From contig NC_091134.1 in assembly GCF_041381155.1 (NCBI RefSeq), positions 61,372,902 through 61,436,901 on the forward strand: 64,000 bases of DNA. The letters are read 5' to 3'. Each line of letters opens with the position of its first letter. The stretch's first letter is position 1. Source of the stretch: Argopecten irradians (Eukaryota; Mollusca; Bivalvia; Pectinida; Pectinidae). A program made the translations under genes and the position numbers. Below, piece by piece: positions 20,307 to 31,523 of the stretch. Under the pieces are notes generated by a model. The model was not told where the DNA came from. It was given only the letters and a program-made list of their open reading frames with translations, and did not search any database.

Positions 20307-21775
20307 ACTTGCGGACATACTTGTAGGGTATGACATTGAAAAAACTCAATATTTAGTACAAGGGTTCAGGGAAGGTTTTCGTATACATTTTGAAGGTGAT
20401 ACGTTACAAACAGAATGTCCTAACTTAGTGTCTGCATCTGAATTCCCAGAGGTAATTCAAGCTAAAATCGATAAAGAATTACTTGCTAAACGGGTATCAG
20501 GCCCTTTTTCTTCGTCACCATATCCAACATATCATCTTAGCCCCATAGGAGTTGTACCAAAAAAGGAATCTGGTAAATACCGAATGATACATCATCTTAG
20601 TCATCCTAAAGGGATATCTATAAATGACGGTATTACAGAGGAGGCTTCTACTGTCTCTTACGCAAATATCTCTGATGCCATTGATCATATCAAATCTTTA
20701 GGTCAGTTTGCATTCTTATCTAAAACAGACATTGAGTCAGCATTTAGGATAGTGCCTATTCACCCAGCTGCTCGTCATTTATTAGGGTTTAAATGGAATG
20801 GTGAATTATATTTTGACAATTGTTTACCTATGGGACTTTCTGAGAGTTGTAAGATTTTTGAGGAATTAAGTAAGGCACTTGAATGGGTAGCTTACACTAA
20901 GTTAAGAGCAACAGCAGTAGTTCATGTACTTGATGATTTCCTTTTCATAGAAAAGACTGGTACTCATTGTCAAGAAATTCTGTCAGCATTTCAAGACATG
21001 TGCAAATCTGTAGGTATTCCATTAGCACCAGATAAAACATTTGGTCCTAGCCAAATACTCCCCTTTTTGGGAATTACTTTGGATACCATCAATATGGAGT
21101 CACGCTTGCCACTTGACAAGCTACAAAAGGCTCTAGAGTCCTAAGATAGATTTGTAGTTAGGAAAAAAGTCACACTCAGGGAACTACAATCCCTTATTGG
21201 AACATTACAATTTGCCACTTCAGTAGTTTTACCTGGTCGTGCCTTTTTACGCCGGTTAATTGACCTCACTATTGGTGTTTCGAAACCCTTCTTTCGAATA
21301 AGGCTGCACAAGGAAGCTAAGGCAGACTTGATCATGTGGGCTGAATTCTTACAGAAGTTTAATGGTAGTCTTTTCTTTTTAGATGAGAGGTGGTTAGTAA
21401 GCGACAATATGGAGCTGTTTACAGATTCTTCCTCTATAGGCTTTGGGGCTGTTTTTGGTAACCAATGGTTTTATGGGGAATGGCAGCCAGCTGTTAAGAA
21501 ACGTCATTTAAACAAAGCGATTTTAGAATCGTTTCCAATTGTTTTGGCTGTAGCAGCTTGGGGAAATATGATACAGAATAAGTGCATATGGTTATTCACT
21601 GACAATCACGCATTAGTACCAATAATCAACAAACAAACTTCACGCGATAAAATTATTATGCGCTTGATTCGCAAGTTGGTACTCTTGTGTTTAACTAATA
21701 ATATTTTGTTTAAAGCAGTTCATATTCCTGGTCATACCAATGTTTTAGCGGATTCCCTATCTCGTTTACAGATAG
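20302..21775 (+). CDS. Reverse transcriptase and RNase H region of YR element, copy 2
   Basis: Same DIRS/Ngaro-type motifs as copy 1, including VLDDFLF and the ADSLSR end of RNase H. It is not continuously open. Confidence 0.85.
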
Positions 21776-21845
21776 AAAAAATTCAGAAAATTGTGTCCGA
21801 CAGCACTTCAACTTCCAGCGCAAGTTCACACACTGATGGACCAAA

Positions 21846-22788
21846 GACACTACCTGTTACGCTGAACAAATTATTGGTAGCCTCCTTAGCCCCGTCATCC
21901 CATAGGGCATATGACAAAATTTGGGAAAATCTTTGTACCTTTTGTACATCTGTTTTACAGACATCTGTCTCACTACCTTTATCGTATGCCACTGTCGCAT
22001 TATATGTTGCACATTTACATGAAAAGGGTCTTTCTGCTAGTACCATAACTTCACACTTGTCAGCCATAGCATATTTCCATAATATTAATGGTTATGACAC
22101 CAATGACCCAACCAAAGATTTTGTAGTAAGAAAGGCAGTAGCAGGTGCAGCACGTTTACTGCCACAATATGATTCACGTCTCCCTATTACAGAGCCAATT
22201 CTACAAAGACTGGTTCAATCTTTACCATATGTATACCCATCCCTATATGAACAAGTTTTATACAAATCCATTTTCACTTTAGCTTTTTATGGCTTGGCTA
22301 GAGTTGGGGAACTAGTAATGACTGCACAAGATAAGTCTCACAATGTTCTTCAAGTATCTGATGTTCAGGTTGTTTTCCAACATGCCAAACCTGCTAATAT
22401 GCAGGTCTGTTTCCGTCATTTTAAACACAACAGCAGTCAAAAAGCCCATACAATTACAGTGAACACCATTTTACCTTCCTCTATCTGCCCGGTTCAATCT
22501 ATGTTGGAATATCTTCCTAAACGAGGACCCAAACCAGGCTGTCTGTTCCTTGAACAAAACGAACAACCATTATCTCGTAAACAATTTGACAATGTTGTCA
22601 GAAAATGTTTGAAGTTCTGTGAACTGAACAGTACTTTTTATAAGGGTCATAGCTTTCGGATAGGGGGGGCAACTCTTGCAGTCAAACAAGGTATGTCTTA
22701 TGCACAGATTCGTTTATTAGGTAGATGGAAGTCTGATGCGTTTAAGAAATACATAAGGGCTCAACCACTCAAAACTAGTCTTCCCTGA
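21846..22788 (+). CDS. Tyrosine recombinase region of YR element, copy 2
   Basis: Same R...HxxR...Y recombinase as copy 1, with the Arg, HSFRIGG and KKYIR motifs all present. The frame through this domain is open. Confidence 0.9.
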
Positions 22789-22974
22789 ACTCTGTGCTTG
22801 TTACGTACAATATTTTGCTCATGTGAAATTTTATTGTCAATGTCCTTATTTTTTTTTTTTTTTTTACAAGTTTTATTCTTCGCATAGATATGTAGTGTTT
22901 TTAAGTCTATGCAGGCGCATGGGACCTTGTCAATGTATTTTTACACTGTATTGGAACAAAACCTATATATATTA

Positions 22975-23215
22975 CAATAATAGGCAGGCGCGTGGGTCCC
23001 TGTCCATTATTTTTTATCAACATGGTGATTTTACTTTGTGTTTGGAACAATGTACCTAGTCAGACTTTCTAATAATGGGCAGGCGCGTGGGTCCCTGTCC
23101 ATTATTTTTTATCAACATGGTGATTTCACTTTGTGTTTGGAACAATGTACCTAGTCAAACTTTCAGTTTGTTTCTAATAATGGGCAGGCGCGTGGGTCCC
23201 TGTCCATTATTTTTA
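22975..23215 (+). repeat. ~95-bp hairpin repeats in YR element 3' region, copy 2
   Basis: Three units with the AATAATGGGCAG / CTGTCCATTATT arms, against four in copy 1. Confidence 0.85.
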
Positions 23216-23399
23216 TTGATGTGGTATACCGGTGAATGACACAACCCTGCTTACTATTCAGTACAATTGTCTTTTGATAATGTTTTAATCAATGTATATC
23301 TGTTTTTTCATTTTTAAATTTAGTTGTTGAAGTTTTTTGCCAATTCAAACCTAATCAACCTCTTTGCTGTTCGGGTGGCGGATGACTTTGTCATTTTGG

Positions 23400-23623
23400 C
23401 TTAATTTGGCCGCTCACCTTTGCGGTCCACATCATGTATTTTCTAATAAGTATACTGGAATTTTTTAAAAAACCATATCTTAATGAAAAATAAATCATAA
23501 AGGCCACTTTAAGTGTGCCAATTTCCGCCATATAAGTGTTTGATTTTATTATTTTTACTCGCAAACAGAGCTTCACAGCATTGAGGTGGATTAGGTATCT
23601 TCTGTGTCATGCAAACAAGGCAA
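23400..23623 (+). repeat. YR element split repeat B1, copy 2
   Basis: Same as B2 at ~24168-24394 apart from a few bases. It directly abuts A2. Confidence 0.85.
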
Positions 23624-24043
23624 AAATAAAAGTTTGTGAACAAACAGATTTTTGTAAAGATTGCATAATTTTATTGAATTGTTAATTTTATATGTGTTTT
23701 ATTATGTTGTTTGTCTTGTTATGAAACATGATAGTGACGTCATACGTGTATATATATATATATATAGATCAGTAGGCTCCGCCCATTCCCTGATAAGGGA
23801 CACTGTACATCCGGGCATATGTGAGAGGTCAAATGTCATTGGTCAACGCAGGATAAAGTTTGGCCCCTGTTCAGCATCCCTTGAACCCCACAGCACATTT
23901 CCTCCTGAGAACCCATCTTGACGACGCCATATTGATTTTAAGGAAAAGAATTGTTATAATTTCTAATCAGTAGTAAAAATTCAATTTGAATTGCTTCAAA
24001 CTGAAAGTGAAAGTGAAACACATCTGCACGTGCAGTACCACCA
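23624..24043 (+). repeat. YR element split repeat A2, copy 2
   Basis: Second A repeat. Together with B1 on its left and B2 on its right it forms the split-repeat right end. Confidence 0.85.
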
Positions 24044-24167
24044 AAAATGAAAATCCCTTCCCTTTCCCACCCGTTGTCAAAATTTATTCTTGTTCACCTT
24101 GACTCACCTTGACATTTCTTTTAATTCGTACTCATATTTTTATAATTACATGTTTATGTATGTAAAG

Positions 24168-24394
24168 CTTAATTTGGCCGCTCACCTTTGCGGTCCACAT
24201 CATGTATTTTCTAATAAGTATTCTGGAATTTTTTAAAAAACCATATCTTAATGAAAAATAAATCATAAAGGCCACTTTAAGTGTGCCAATTTCCGCCATA
24301 TAAGTGTTTGATTTTATTATTTTTACTCGCAAACAGAGCTTCACAGCATTGAGGTGGATTAGGTATCTTCTGTGTCATGCAAACAAGGCAAAAA
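24168..24394 (+). repeat. YR element split repeat B2, copy 2 (right end)
   Basis: Right end of the element, 34 bp before the tRNA-Val(TAC) gene, the same spacing as in copy 1. Confidence 0.85.
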
Positions 24395-24428
24395 TACTAT
24401 TGATATCTGGGCAGTGCATTAAGAAATC

Positions 24429-24501
24429 GGTTTCGTGGTGTAGTGGTTATCACGTCTGCTTTACACGCAGAAGGTCGTGAGTTCGAACCTCGCCGAAACC
24501 T
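24429..24501 (+). tRNA. tRNA-Val(TAC), unit 2
   Basis: Full-length gene: GGTTTCG/CGAAACC acceptor, anticodon loop TTTACAC (TAC), T-loop TTCGAAC, T discriminator. One T-stem base differs from the other copies (GTGAG instead of GCGAG), leaving a G-U pair. A TTTTTT terminator follows. Confidence 0.95.
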
Positions 24502-24924
24502 CCTTATATTTTTTGTATGCATTTAAACTTCACTTTTTAAAATGTAACTTTAAGTTGAATACATTTGTTTTTGCACTATTAATTTTGTTTCACCATGTTT
24601 TTTATATAGCATTAACCAAATGCACTTTGAAATAATTGATGAAATATATATGTAATAATAGCATAATTAAATGTGAGAATATCAATTTTGCTTTACAAAC
24701 ACGTTACTTGAACCGACCGATAATTATATTTTCCAAACTAAAGAAGCCATCCCTTCCCATATATGAATTTTATATCGTTAAGTAACATCACACATTCTAT
24801 CATTTCAGCAATAGTGATAGATGAACTAAATCGGTTTTCAAAGATACATGAAATAAGCATATTTTTGTCAACAAATATCAACATGATAAAGCGTAAGAAA
24901 TATTTGAAGAATACGTAGCATATC
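24502..24924 (+). other. TAC-to-CAC array spacer, unit 2
   Basis: AT-rich, same as the other units. No gene seen. Confidence 0.8.
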
Positions 24925-24997
24925 GGTTTCGTGGTGTAGCGGTTATCACGTCTGCTTCACACGCAGAAGGTCGCGAGTTCGAACCTCGCCGAAACCT
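24925..24997 (+). tRNA. tRNA-Val(CAC), unit 2
   Basis: Canonical cloverleaf identical to the unit-1 CAC gene: anticodon loop TTCACAC, intact A and B boxes, T discriminator, T-run terminator. Confidence 0.95.
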
Positions 24998-26413
24998 CTT
25001 TTATTTTTACATAAGAACAAGACATTTTATTTTATTTTCATATTAAGGCCTTAATACCAAGTTGATAGGATATCCGCGTTTATTAGCTTCAAATTACAAA
25101 ATCAACGTTGTTTCTCTCTCTCTCTCTCTTAATTGATAACCGTATAAGGTGTTAATGTCGATAAGAAAACTCGTCCACATCAGCAGGAATTCGTATTTAT
25201 ACTATCCTTGTATTGCCAGGAATTAAGAAAACAACAACAATATTTTAAAGCAAGGCTATATGATATCACAATTTTATAAGAGTGTGCAAAATAGGCAAAA
25301 CTACATTAGCAACATCAAATTTAAGATTTTCAAAATGAGTAGCACAATGTATATGTTTGTAATATATAAATGATCCTTGGTTCTATTCTATTCGAGGATA
25401 AGAACAGAGCGGATAGGACCAGACGGAACGATATCGACACGGTACATGCTGCATTCATTCCCAACACGCCATGAATAAAAATCAAAGTATGTCTGTATTC
25501 AAAATGACACTGCCAAATCAAGAATGATATTCTTCAACAAACCGTCTTCTAGACAGCAGCTTGCTTGAAATAGATTTTTATAAAGAATTTGTTGTGTAAA
25601 TTAAATGTTGATTTGACATTACGGGGTCCATCAGGGAGCTGTTTTGACTCTACTTATTATCTAATATTAAAATTGACAATAAATTTAATCATTGATTAAG
25701 GTTTTTCCTACCATGGCAATAACATGTCAATGAATGTTATTGCTTATCTTCTTGGTTTCATCTGTTATTTTTATTACTTTATATTGCGCCAATAGCCAGC
25801 GTTATAATGTATTTTAATGAGTTTTGGGGCAGAGTGCAACTGCGTAAGCAGAAATCAACTACATCGATGTCCGAGATATGCAGGTTGGTAAAGAAGACTG
25901 CAGCAAAGCTTATTGGTCGATATAATTATCTCACCGGTACATCCTATGTTGTCATTTGGCAGAATAGGTCAGACTTGCTTACTATTTCCCTTGCTGTGCA
26001 TTTTGCTGCTGTTTTATCAACAATTGTTGACGATAGGGCTTGAGTGAATTAAAAACCAAACCGCTGTTCATTTGGTTATACAACAATGTATTGCTGAATC
26101 TGGACTTGATTGAGAAGACAACTTTTTACTCCATCAGAGAATCTGCTTTTTTTCTTCATTCCCCTCTCGAGAAATGTCCCTATCCAAATCAATTTTAGCT
26201 CATATCTGCTATTAAATTAAAATGGTTAGTTTGTATATGTGTCGTTTAACGTTTTCGTGTTTTCCCGTTTTGTTTCTTAATAAATCATTCATATCTATAC
26301 TTGATCATATATAATACAAAATGTTCTATGTCGATATGAAATATTGATGCAGAAGGGATAGCATAAAATGGAGTAACTTACAAGGCGTCTATTTGCTCTA
26401 CTGATGGTAACGA
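24998..26413 (+). other. CAC-to-AAC array spacer, unit 3
   Basis: Holds a short CT run (25113-25129) and the 78-codon frame (25807-26043). Nothing else is recognisable. Confidence 0.8.
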
Positions 26414-26478
26414 GGTTCCGTGGTGTAGTGGTTATCACGTCTGCTTAACACGCAGAAGGTCACGAGTTCGAAACTCGT
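26414..26478 (+). pseudogene. tRNA-Val(AAC), 5' part, split by LINE copy 2a
   Basis: Nucleotides 1-65, so both the A and B boxes survive but the 3' acceptor strand is lost. Nucleotides 21-65 (26434-26478) are the 45-bp target duplication repeated at 28747-28791. Transcription from this promoter would run into the LINE. Confidence 0.95.
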
Positions 26479-28039
26479 GGGATAATAAAGTTGCTAATAT
26501 CAGAAATATTTTGAGAATGTGGTCACAGAGACAATTAACTATACAAGGGAGAGCTATTGTGATCAATTCATTGTTGATGTCCAGATGTTGGTATTGTCTA
26601 ACGTCACATACAATACCTCTAGCTGCTATTACTGAAATAAAAAAAAAACTATGTATTGATTTTTTGTGGCATAAAGGTGCGCATTTGGTGGCTTATGACA
26701 CCATTATTGGCAAAAGAAAAGATGGTGGTTTGAATGTACCTGATATTGAGTTAAAACTTAAAGCATTTAGATTAAAATTTTTTGAAGGTGGTTAGATACA
26801 TCTTGCACAGCAGTCTGGAAATGTATGGGTCAGTATTTTTTTAACAAAGTTCTGAACTTAAATCTCGATTTTGAGGTTATTTATTGTAAGTTTCCTAATA
26901 AGTATCTTAGATCTTTACCTATTGTTTATCACGAAATGTTAAAGGCTTGGTATGTATTTCAGTCTGTTAACGAGGTCTTCTATAATGAGGACAACTTTTT
27001 TGTGTATGAACAGCCTTTGTTTTTCAACCCAATATTTGTGAACAATGACAAACCTGTATTTATTGAATGTTTCTCCAAAGCTGGTGTAGTTAAAGTGAAG
27101 CATTTGACTTTAGAAGTCGTATCTAAGTTCATTCACTCAAATGCAATAGTTGATGTTATTAAGGATAGTAATCCAGATATTTCTAGTGACATAATTTTAA
27201 ATGATTACAAAATTATCATGAACTCTATTCCTGCTAAATATAAAGATGTTATTTTGAGCAATGTACATACCAATATAAGAACTGACGCTAGACCTTACGT
27301 TACATATATGGATGGTAATGGGACAACAGTACAGCTCTATCCAAAAACCACAAAGGATATCTATGGTTGTTTTATTCGTCGATTTTTCAGAAGACCAAAA
27401 TCAACTGAATATTGGTCAAATGTTTTTAATAGCATGAGTCTACCACAAGTCTTTACAATAATGTATTTGCCATTTTTACCATGTGATATTGTTGATGTTC
27501 ACTATCGTATTGTTCATAATACTATATTTACCATGGAAAAGTTGAAGAAAATTGGCACAGTTAATAATGACCAATGTCTTGTTTGTAAAACTGATTCAGA
27601 AACCTTACAGCATTTGTTTCTTGATTGTTCAGAACTTTCCGATTTTTTAGCCTACATCCAAACATTAACAAAGAAACTTTTTTCAAAGGCTGATCAGCAT
27701 TACTTATCGGATATTTCTCTAGGAAGTCTTGTACTTCTGGGTTTCACAAGAAAGATCAAATTCACAAATCCGTATTTCATTAACTTCTTTTTTGGAGTAG
27801 TTCGTTTCTGTATATTTAAAAGGCGCAACTTAGTAGTTAGTGATATGTCAAAGTTGAATTTGAAAACTTTCTTTAAGTATACACTTAGAAAATATTTTGA
27901 TTATATTAGACATTATTTTCAAATGGCAAAGAAATATCAGTTATTCAAAAAGTATATTGCTGCAGATAATGCATTGTTAAAAGGTGATGATATTTCTTTA
28001 AATTCTAATGATTTGAGTTCCTTTGTTTTAGATATCTAG
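26479..28039 (+). pseudogene. LINE ORF2 3' fragment, copy 2a
   Basis: Covers the end of the RT thumb through the C-terminal CCHC knuckle and the normal stop. It is frameshifted in an A run near 26640 and disrupted by an in-frame stop near 26793. The 404-codon remainder (26825-28039) is open and almost identical to copy 1. Confidence 0.92.
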
Positions 28040-28231
28040 TTAACACTATTGTACTCATTGTCTTTGTATTATTATTGCAAATGAAAAGAAATTGAATGTA
28101 TGCGTTATAAAGTCTGTGATATATTGATTTCAAATGTTTATATTAAATGAAATGTGAGGAGCCGTCGGGGCCCCAACCTCGGGGGTCCTATTTGCTGGGA
28201 ACATTAAAAGATCATTTTTAAAGATAAAAAA

Positions 28232-28284
28232 AGAGCGTCGTGCTAATAACGCGAATGTCGTGGGTTCGACCCCCACACTGGCCA
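28232..28284 (+). pseudogene. tRNA-Ile(AAT), 3' part, transduced
   Basis: Starts at A21 and runs to the discriminator A: D-stem 3' strand, anticodon stem TCGTG/CGCGA with loop CTAATAA (AAT), T arm GTGGG/CCCAC with TTCGACC loop, acceptor ACTGGCC, then A73. It directly follows the LINE A tail, so the parent LINE was inserted at A21 of a tRNA-Ile gene, the same position as in tRNA-Val. Confidence 0.92.
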
Positions 28285-28735
28285 TTTCCTTACATATTTT
28301 GTTTACTCTAGACTTGTTCAGAATCACGTTTGGTTCCATTTTATTTTACCAAATTTGTTTCAAATGAAACATTATTGCAGCGTATATTATTAGCACTTTA
28401 ACACGATCTATCTTATTGTTTGTCAAATCTCCGTCTTTATATTTCAAACGGGGCTTTGCTATTTTGCCACATTGACATTTACAATTTCGACTGTTCGCAG
28501 AAATTATTATATACACAAGTAGATAATGAAAAACTATAAATGGGTAGAATTATTTAAGATGCACAAACATGTTTTCACATCATTTCATCCTATATGTCTA
28601 ATTTGTCAATGTTCAATTATGAAAGTCTTTATGCTATCACAATGTTCACCAGTGAATCGCCGTTTCATTGTTTATCACCATTAGAATTATATTCTTGTAC
28701 TGTTTGCAGATTTAAAATAAAAAAATCAAGCAATG
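28285..28735 (+). other. Transduced flank of the tRNA-Ile locus
   Basis: 451 bp with no counterpart in the tRNA-Val array except its duplicate at 36202-36654. An AATAAA at 28716-28721 lies 15 nt before the poly(A), as expected for a cleaved and polyadenylated RNA. No gene is seen in it. Confidence 0.85.
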
Positions 28736-28746
28736 AAAAAAAAAAA

Positions 28747-28798
28747 ATCACGTCTGCTTAACACGCAGAAGGTCACGAGTTCGAAACTCGTCAGAACC
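28747..28798 (+). pseudogene. tRNA-Val(AAC), 3' part, after LINE copy 2a
   Basis: Nucleotides 21-72. It lacks the A box and carries an acceptor change (CAGAACC instead of CGGAACC). Confidence 0.93.
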
Positions 28799-28985
28799 TG
28801 CAATTATTTTTATTGCATTTAACTAAATTATTTTCTCTATTCTTTGTGAAAAGAACCAATGCAAATTCAAACTTTCTTTCAAAACAGAATTAAATTCAAA
28901 TATTTTTCTTTTCCAGTTAAAAACCTCCTAGGGAAAAGAATGTGAAACAATTACTATTGATATCTGGGCAGTGCATTAAGAAATC

Positions 28986-29058
28986 GGTTTCGTGGTGTAG
29001 TGGTTATCACGTCTGCTTTACACGCAGAAGGTCGCGAGTTCGAACCTCGCCGAAACCT
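28986..29058 (+). tRNA. tRNA-Val(TAC), unit 3
   Basis: Canonical TAC gene with intact A and B boxes, anticodon loop TTTACAC, GCGAG/CTCGC T stem, T discriminator and T-run terminator. It is the cleanest TAC copy in the window. Confidence 0.96.
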
Positions 29059-29313
29059 CCTTATATTTTTTGTATGCATTTAAACTTCACTTTTTAAAAT
29101 GTAACTTTAAGTTGAATACATTTGTTTTTGCACTATTAATTTTGTTTCACCATGTTTTTTATATAGCATTAACCAAATGCACTTTGAAATAATTGATGAA
29201 ATATATATGTAATAATAGCATAATTAAATGTGAGAATATCAATTTTGCTTTACAAACACGTTACTTGAACCGACCGATAATTATATTTTCCAAACTAAAG
29301 AAGCCATCCCTTC

Positions 29314-30585
29314 TAGGCCATGGGCTAGGAGGGTCCCACATGCACCCCCCCCCCAAACCTCCGAACCAATATTTTTCTGAACCCTTATGACCCACTGATC
29401 ACAAATCCAAATGTTAACATTGCATAAGTTGGGATGAACTTCCGGTTATGACGTCATCAAGATGGCCGCCATCTCGAATTTCACTAAAATTTGAAAAATA
29501 GTCATAACATTAACATTTTTCAATCGAAGTAGACAAATGAGGTATCAAAATGACCACATTAGAACAACAAATACATATCAGGACCAAAAAATCCAATATA
29601 TGTGATGATTTTTATGCAGGAAATGAAAAAATCGGATTTAAAGCTCAAAAATGGTGATTTTTCAGCAAATTTTTCATTTTTGTTTGACGCAGCAAAAATG
29701 TTTCCCAACAGCAATCTATTATTTCTAATAAGTTTTTTGACCACTTGTCAATCAGTTTAAGCAACAAAAACAACCAAAACCAATGTTAACATCGTATAAG
29801 TTCCGGTTATGACGTCATCAAGATGGCCACCATCTCGAATTTCACTGAAAAATAAAAAATAGTCATAACATTGACATTTTTCAACCGAAGTAGACAAATG
29901 AGGTATCAAAATGACCACAATAGAACAACAAATACATGTCAGGACCAAATTATCCAATATATATAGTGATTTGAACGCAGGAAATGAAAAAAAAATAATA
30001 TTTTAAGCTCAAAAATGGTAATTTTTCAGCATTTTTTCATATTTGGCTTGACGCAGCAAAATTGTTTCCCAACAACAAATTATTATTCACAATCAGTTAT
30101 TTGACCTCTTATCAATCTGTTAAAACAACAACAACAAAAATATATAGAAATGCAAAAGAGAAATGTTATACCATCATTTGGTTTACAAAACATCACCGGA
30201 TGCGGCACATCGGTGTCTTGGAATTTCCTGAATATAACATTGGCTATTGACGATTTATATCTTAACAAATTTGAATTTAAAGTTGGCTGAATATCTAAGT
30301 GGGACTTCAAAATAATCCATTTTCATGTTCGAAATTTTGTAGACTAGTAGCCTCTCAAACTGAATTATTACAGCAAAACGCTAACTAATAGCTATAGGGT
30401 ATCAAATTAAAGTTCCGTAAATACCATGACACTTTTCGAAACATATGGTGTCTTTTAGAATGAGCACATCCATTGTTTATTTCCTGTGTATAACGCAAGG
30501 AAATATAAGATGGTTACTACAGTGTCACATATTTCTTTCACTAGTTCTTAATGCTAATCATTTTCGTTGTGCGTGCTTTCTCGCC
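29314..30585 (+). repeat. Left inverted repeat of the foldback element
   Basis: Begins with TAGGCCATGG and a C run. Two direct subrepeats start near 29440 and 29800, each with TGACGTCATCAAGATGGCC, a CRE-like site next to a YY1-like site. The inner end is GCGTGCTTTCTCGCC. Confidence 0.85.
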
Positions 30586-31523
30586 AGAGTGTCGTCTTCG
30601 ACCTCGGTGACCTGATGTGACATTACATTACCGGGTTACCATCGTGGTCCTAACTTGTCAACTGTCCATGGTCAGAGTTAAGATCAGAAACATCGGCTTC
30701 AGGGATGTGGGAGCTCTTCCTGTTTCCAACCTAGTTTCACCTAGATTCACATATCTTATATTATGTTCCAGACTTCCCCGGCATGATGGAAAAGACACCA
30801 GATCAACATTCTGCGGAGGGTTGAGTTGGTTCTCCTTAATTCGTATGAAGCACAATTCCTCATTCTTGTGAACCTCAGTGACCATAGGTGGCACAGGCGG
30901 ATTCTTTGAGGTCATAAATGAGGTCAGCAGTGAAGTTTCACTCTTTGCCAAGTCTGGAAAGCACTTTAGAGAACTTTTTACTGGAGAGTCTTCAATGGTC
31001 TCTTTGCGCATATACCAGATGTGACACAACCAGCACCTTACACGGAGTGGGGAAAGTCAGACCAATGAAAAACATTTAACATTTATGCCCTCATTAATGA
31101 CCTCAATGATATCACCTGTGCCATTTATGGTTGCACGAGGGTCCACAAGATTGGTGAATAGTACTTCATACAAATTATGGAGTTATGTGCTAAGGAGAAC
31201 CAATTCCACCATTGGAAGAATGTGCATCTGGTGTAATTTCCATTATGCCGGAGAAGTCTGAAACAGCATATACATACGATATGTTAGAATCTGAAAGAGA
31301 TCCCACATCTCTGAACCTGTTGTTTCTGATATGAACTCTGGTCATGGATGGGACATAAAAGGCTAGAACAACACTGGTAATGCAGTGTCACATGAGCTCA
31401 TCGGCATCGAAAACGTCGATCTGGCTTTCGACGAATTGGATACTGATATCTCGAGTACTCTGATTCGGACTGCATGTACCAGCTACCAGATATGCCGAGT
31501 CTCTTCAGTGGATAGGTCAGTGA
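30586..31523 (-). other. Core of the foldback element
   Basis: Unique region between the inverted repeats. The longest frame is 123 codons on the minus strand (30658-31029), with no domain I recognise. It may be a decayed transposase or captured DNA. Confidence 0.5.

Larger units (their letters stand above)
16768..24394 (+). mobile_element. Ngaro-like tyrosine-recombinase retroelement, copy 2
   Basis: Same element at the same position in the AAC-TAC spacer as copy 1, with near-identical sequence and identical junctions. It is therefore a duplicate made when the array unit was copied, not a second insertion. Parts: A1 16768-17181, SGNH frame 17351-17968, 41-bp repeats (eight units), gag-like 19169-20306, RT and RNase H ~20302-21775, recombinase ~21846-22788, three hairpin repeats, B1 ~23400-23623, A2 23624-24043, B2 ~24168-24394. 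Broken in about two places. Confidence 0.88.
26479..28746 (+). mobile_element. tRNA-targeted LINE, copy 2a, 5'-truncated with 3' transduction
   Basis: LINE sequence (26479-28231) equals positions 12834-14586 of copy 1, so only the last third of ORF2 and the 3' UTR are present. It is followed by the 3' 53 nt of a tRNA-Ile(AAT) gene (28232-28284), 451 bp of its flank, an AATAAA at 28716-28721 and a terminal poly(A). The 45-bp duplication of tRNA-Val(AAC) sequence encloses the whole block. A LINE residing in a tRNA-Ile gene evidently produced a read-through RNA that was then inserted here. The same insertion recurs at 34393-36663 with the same truncation point. Confidence 0.93.
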
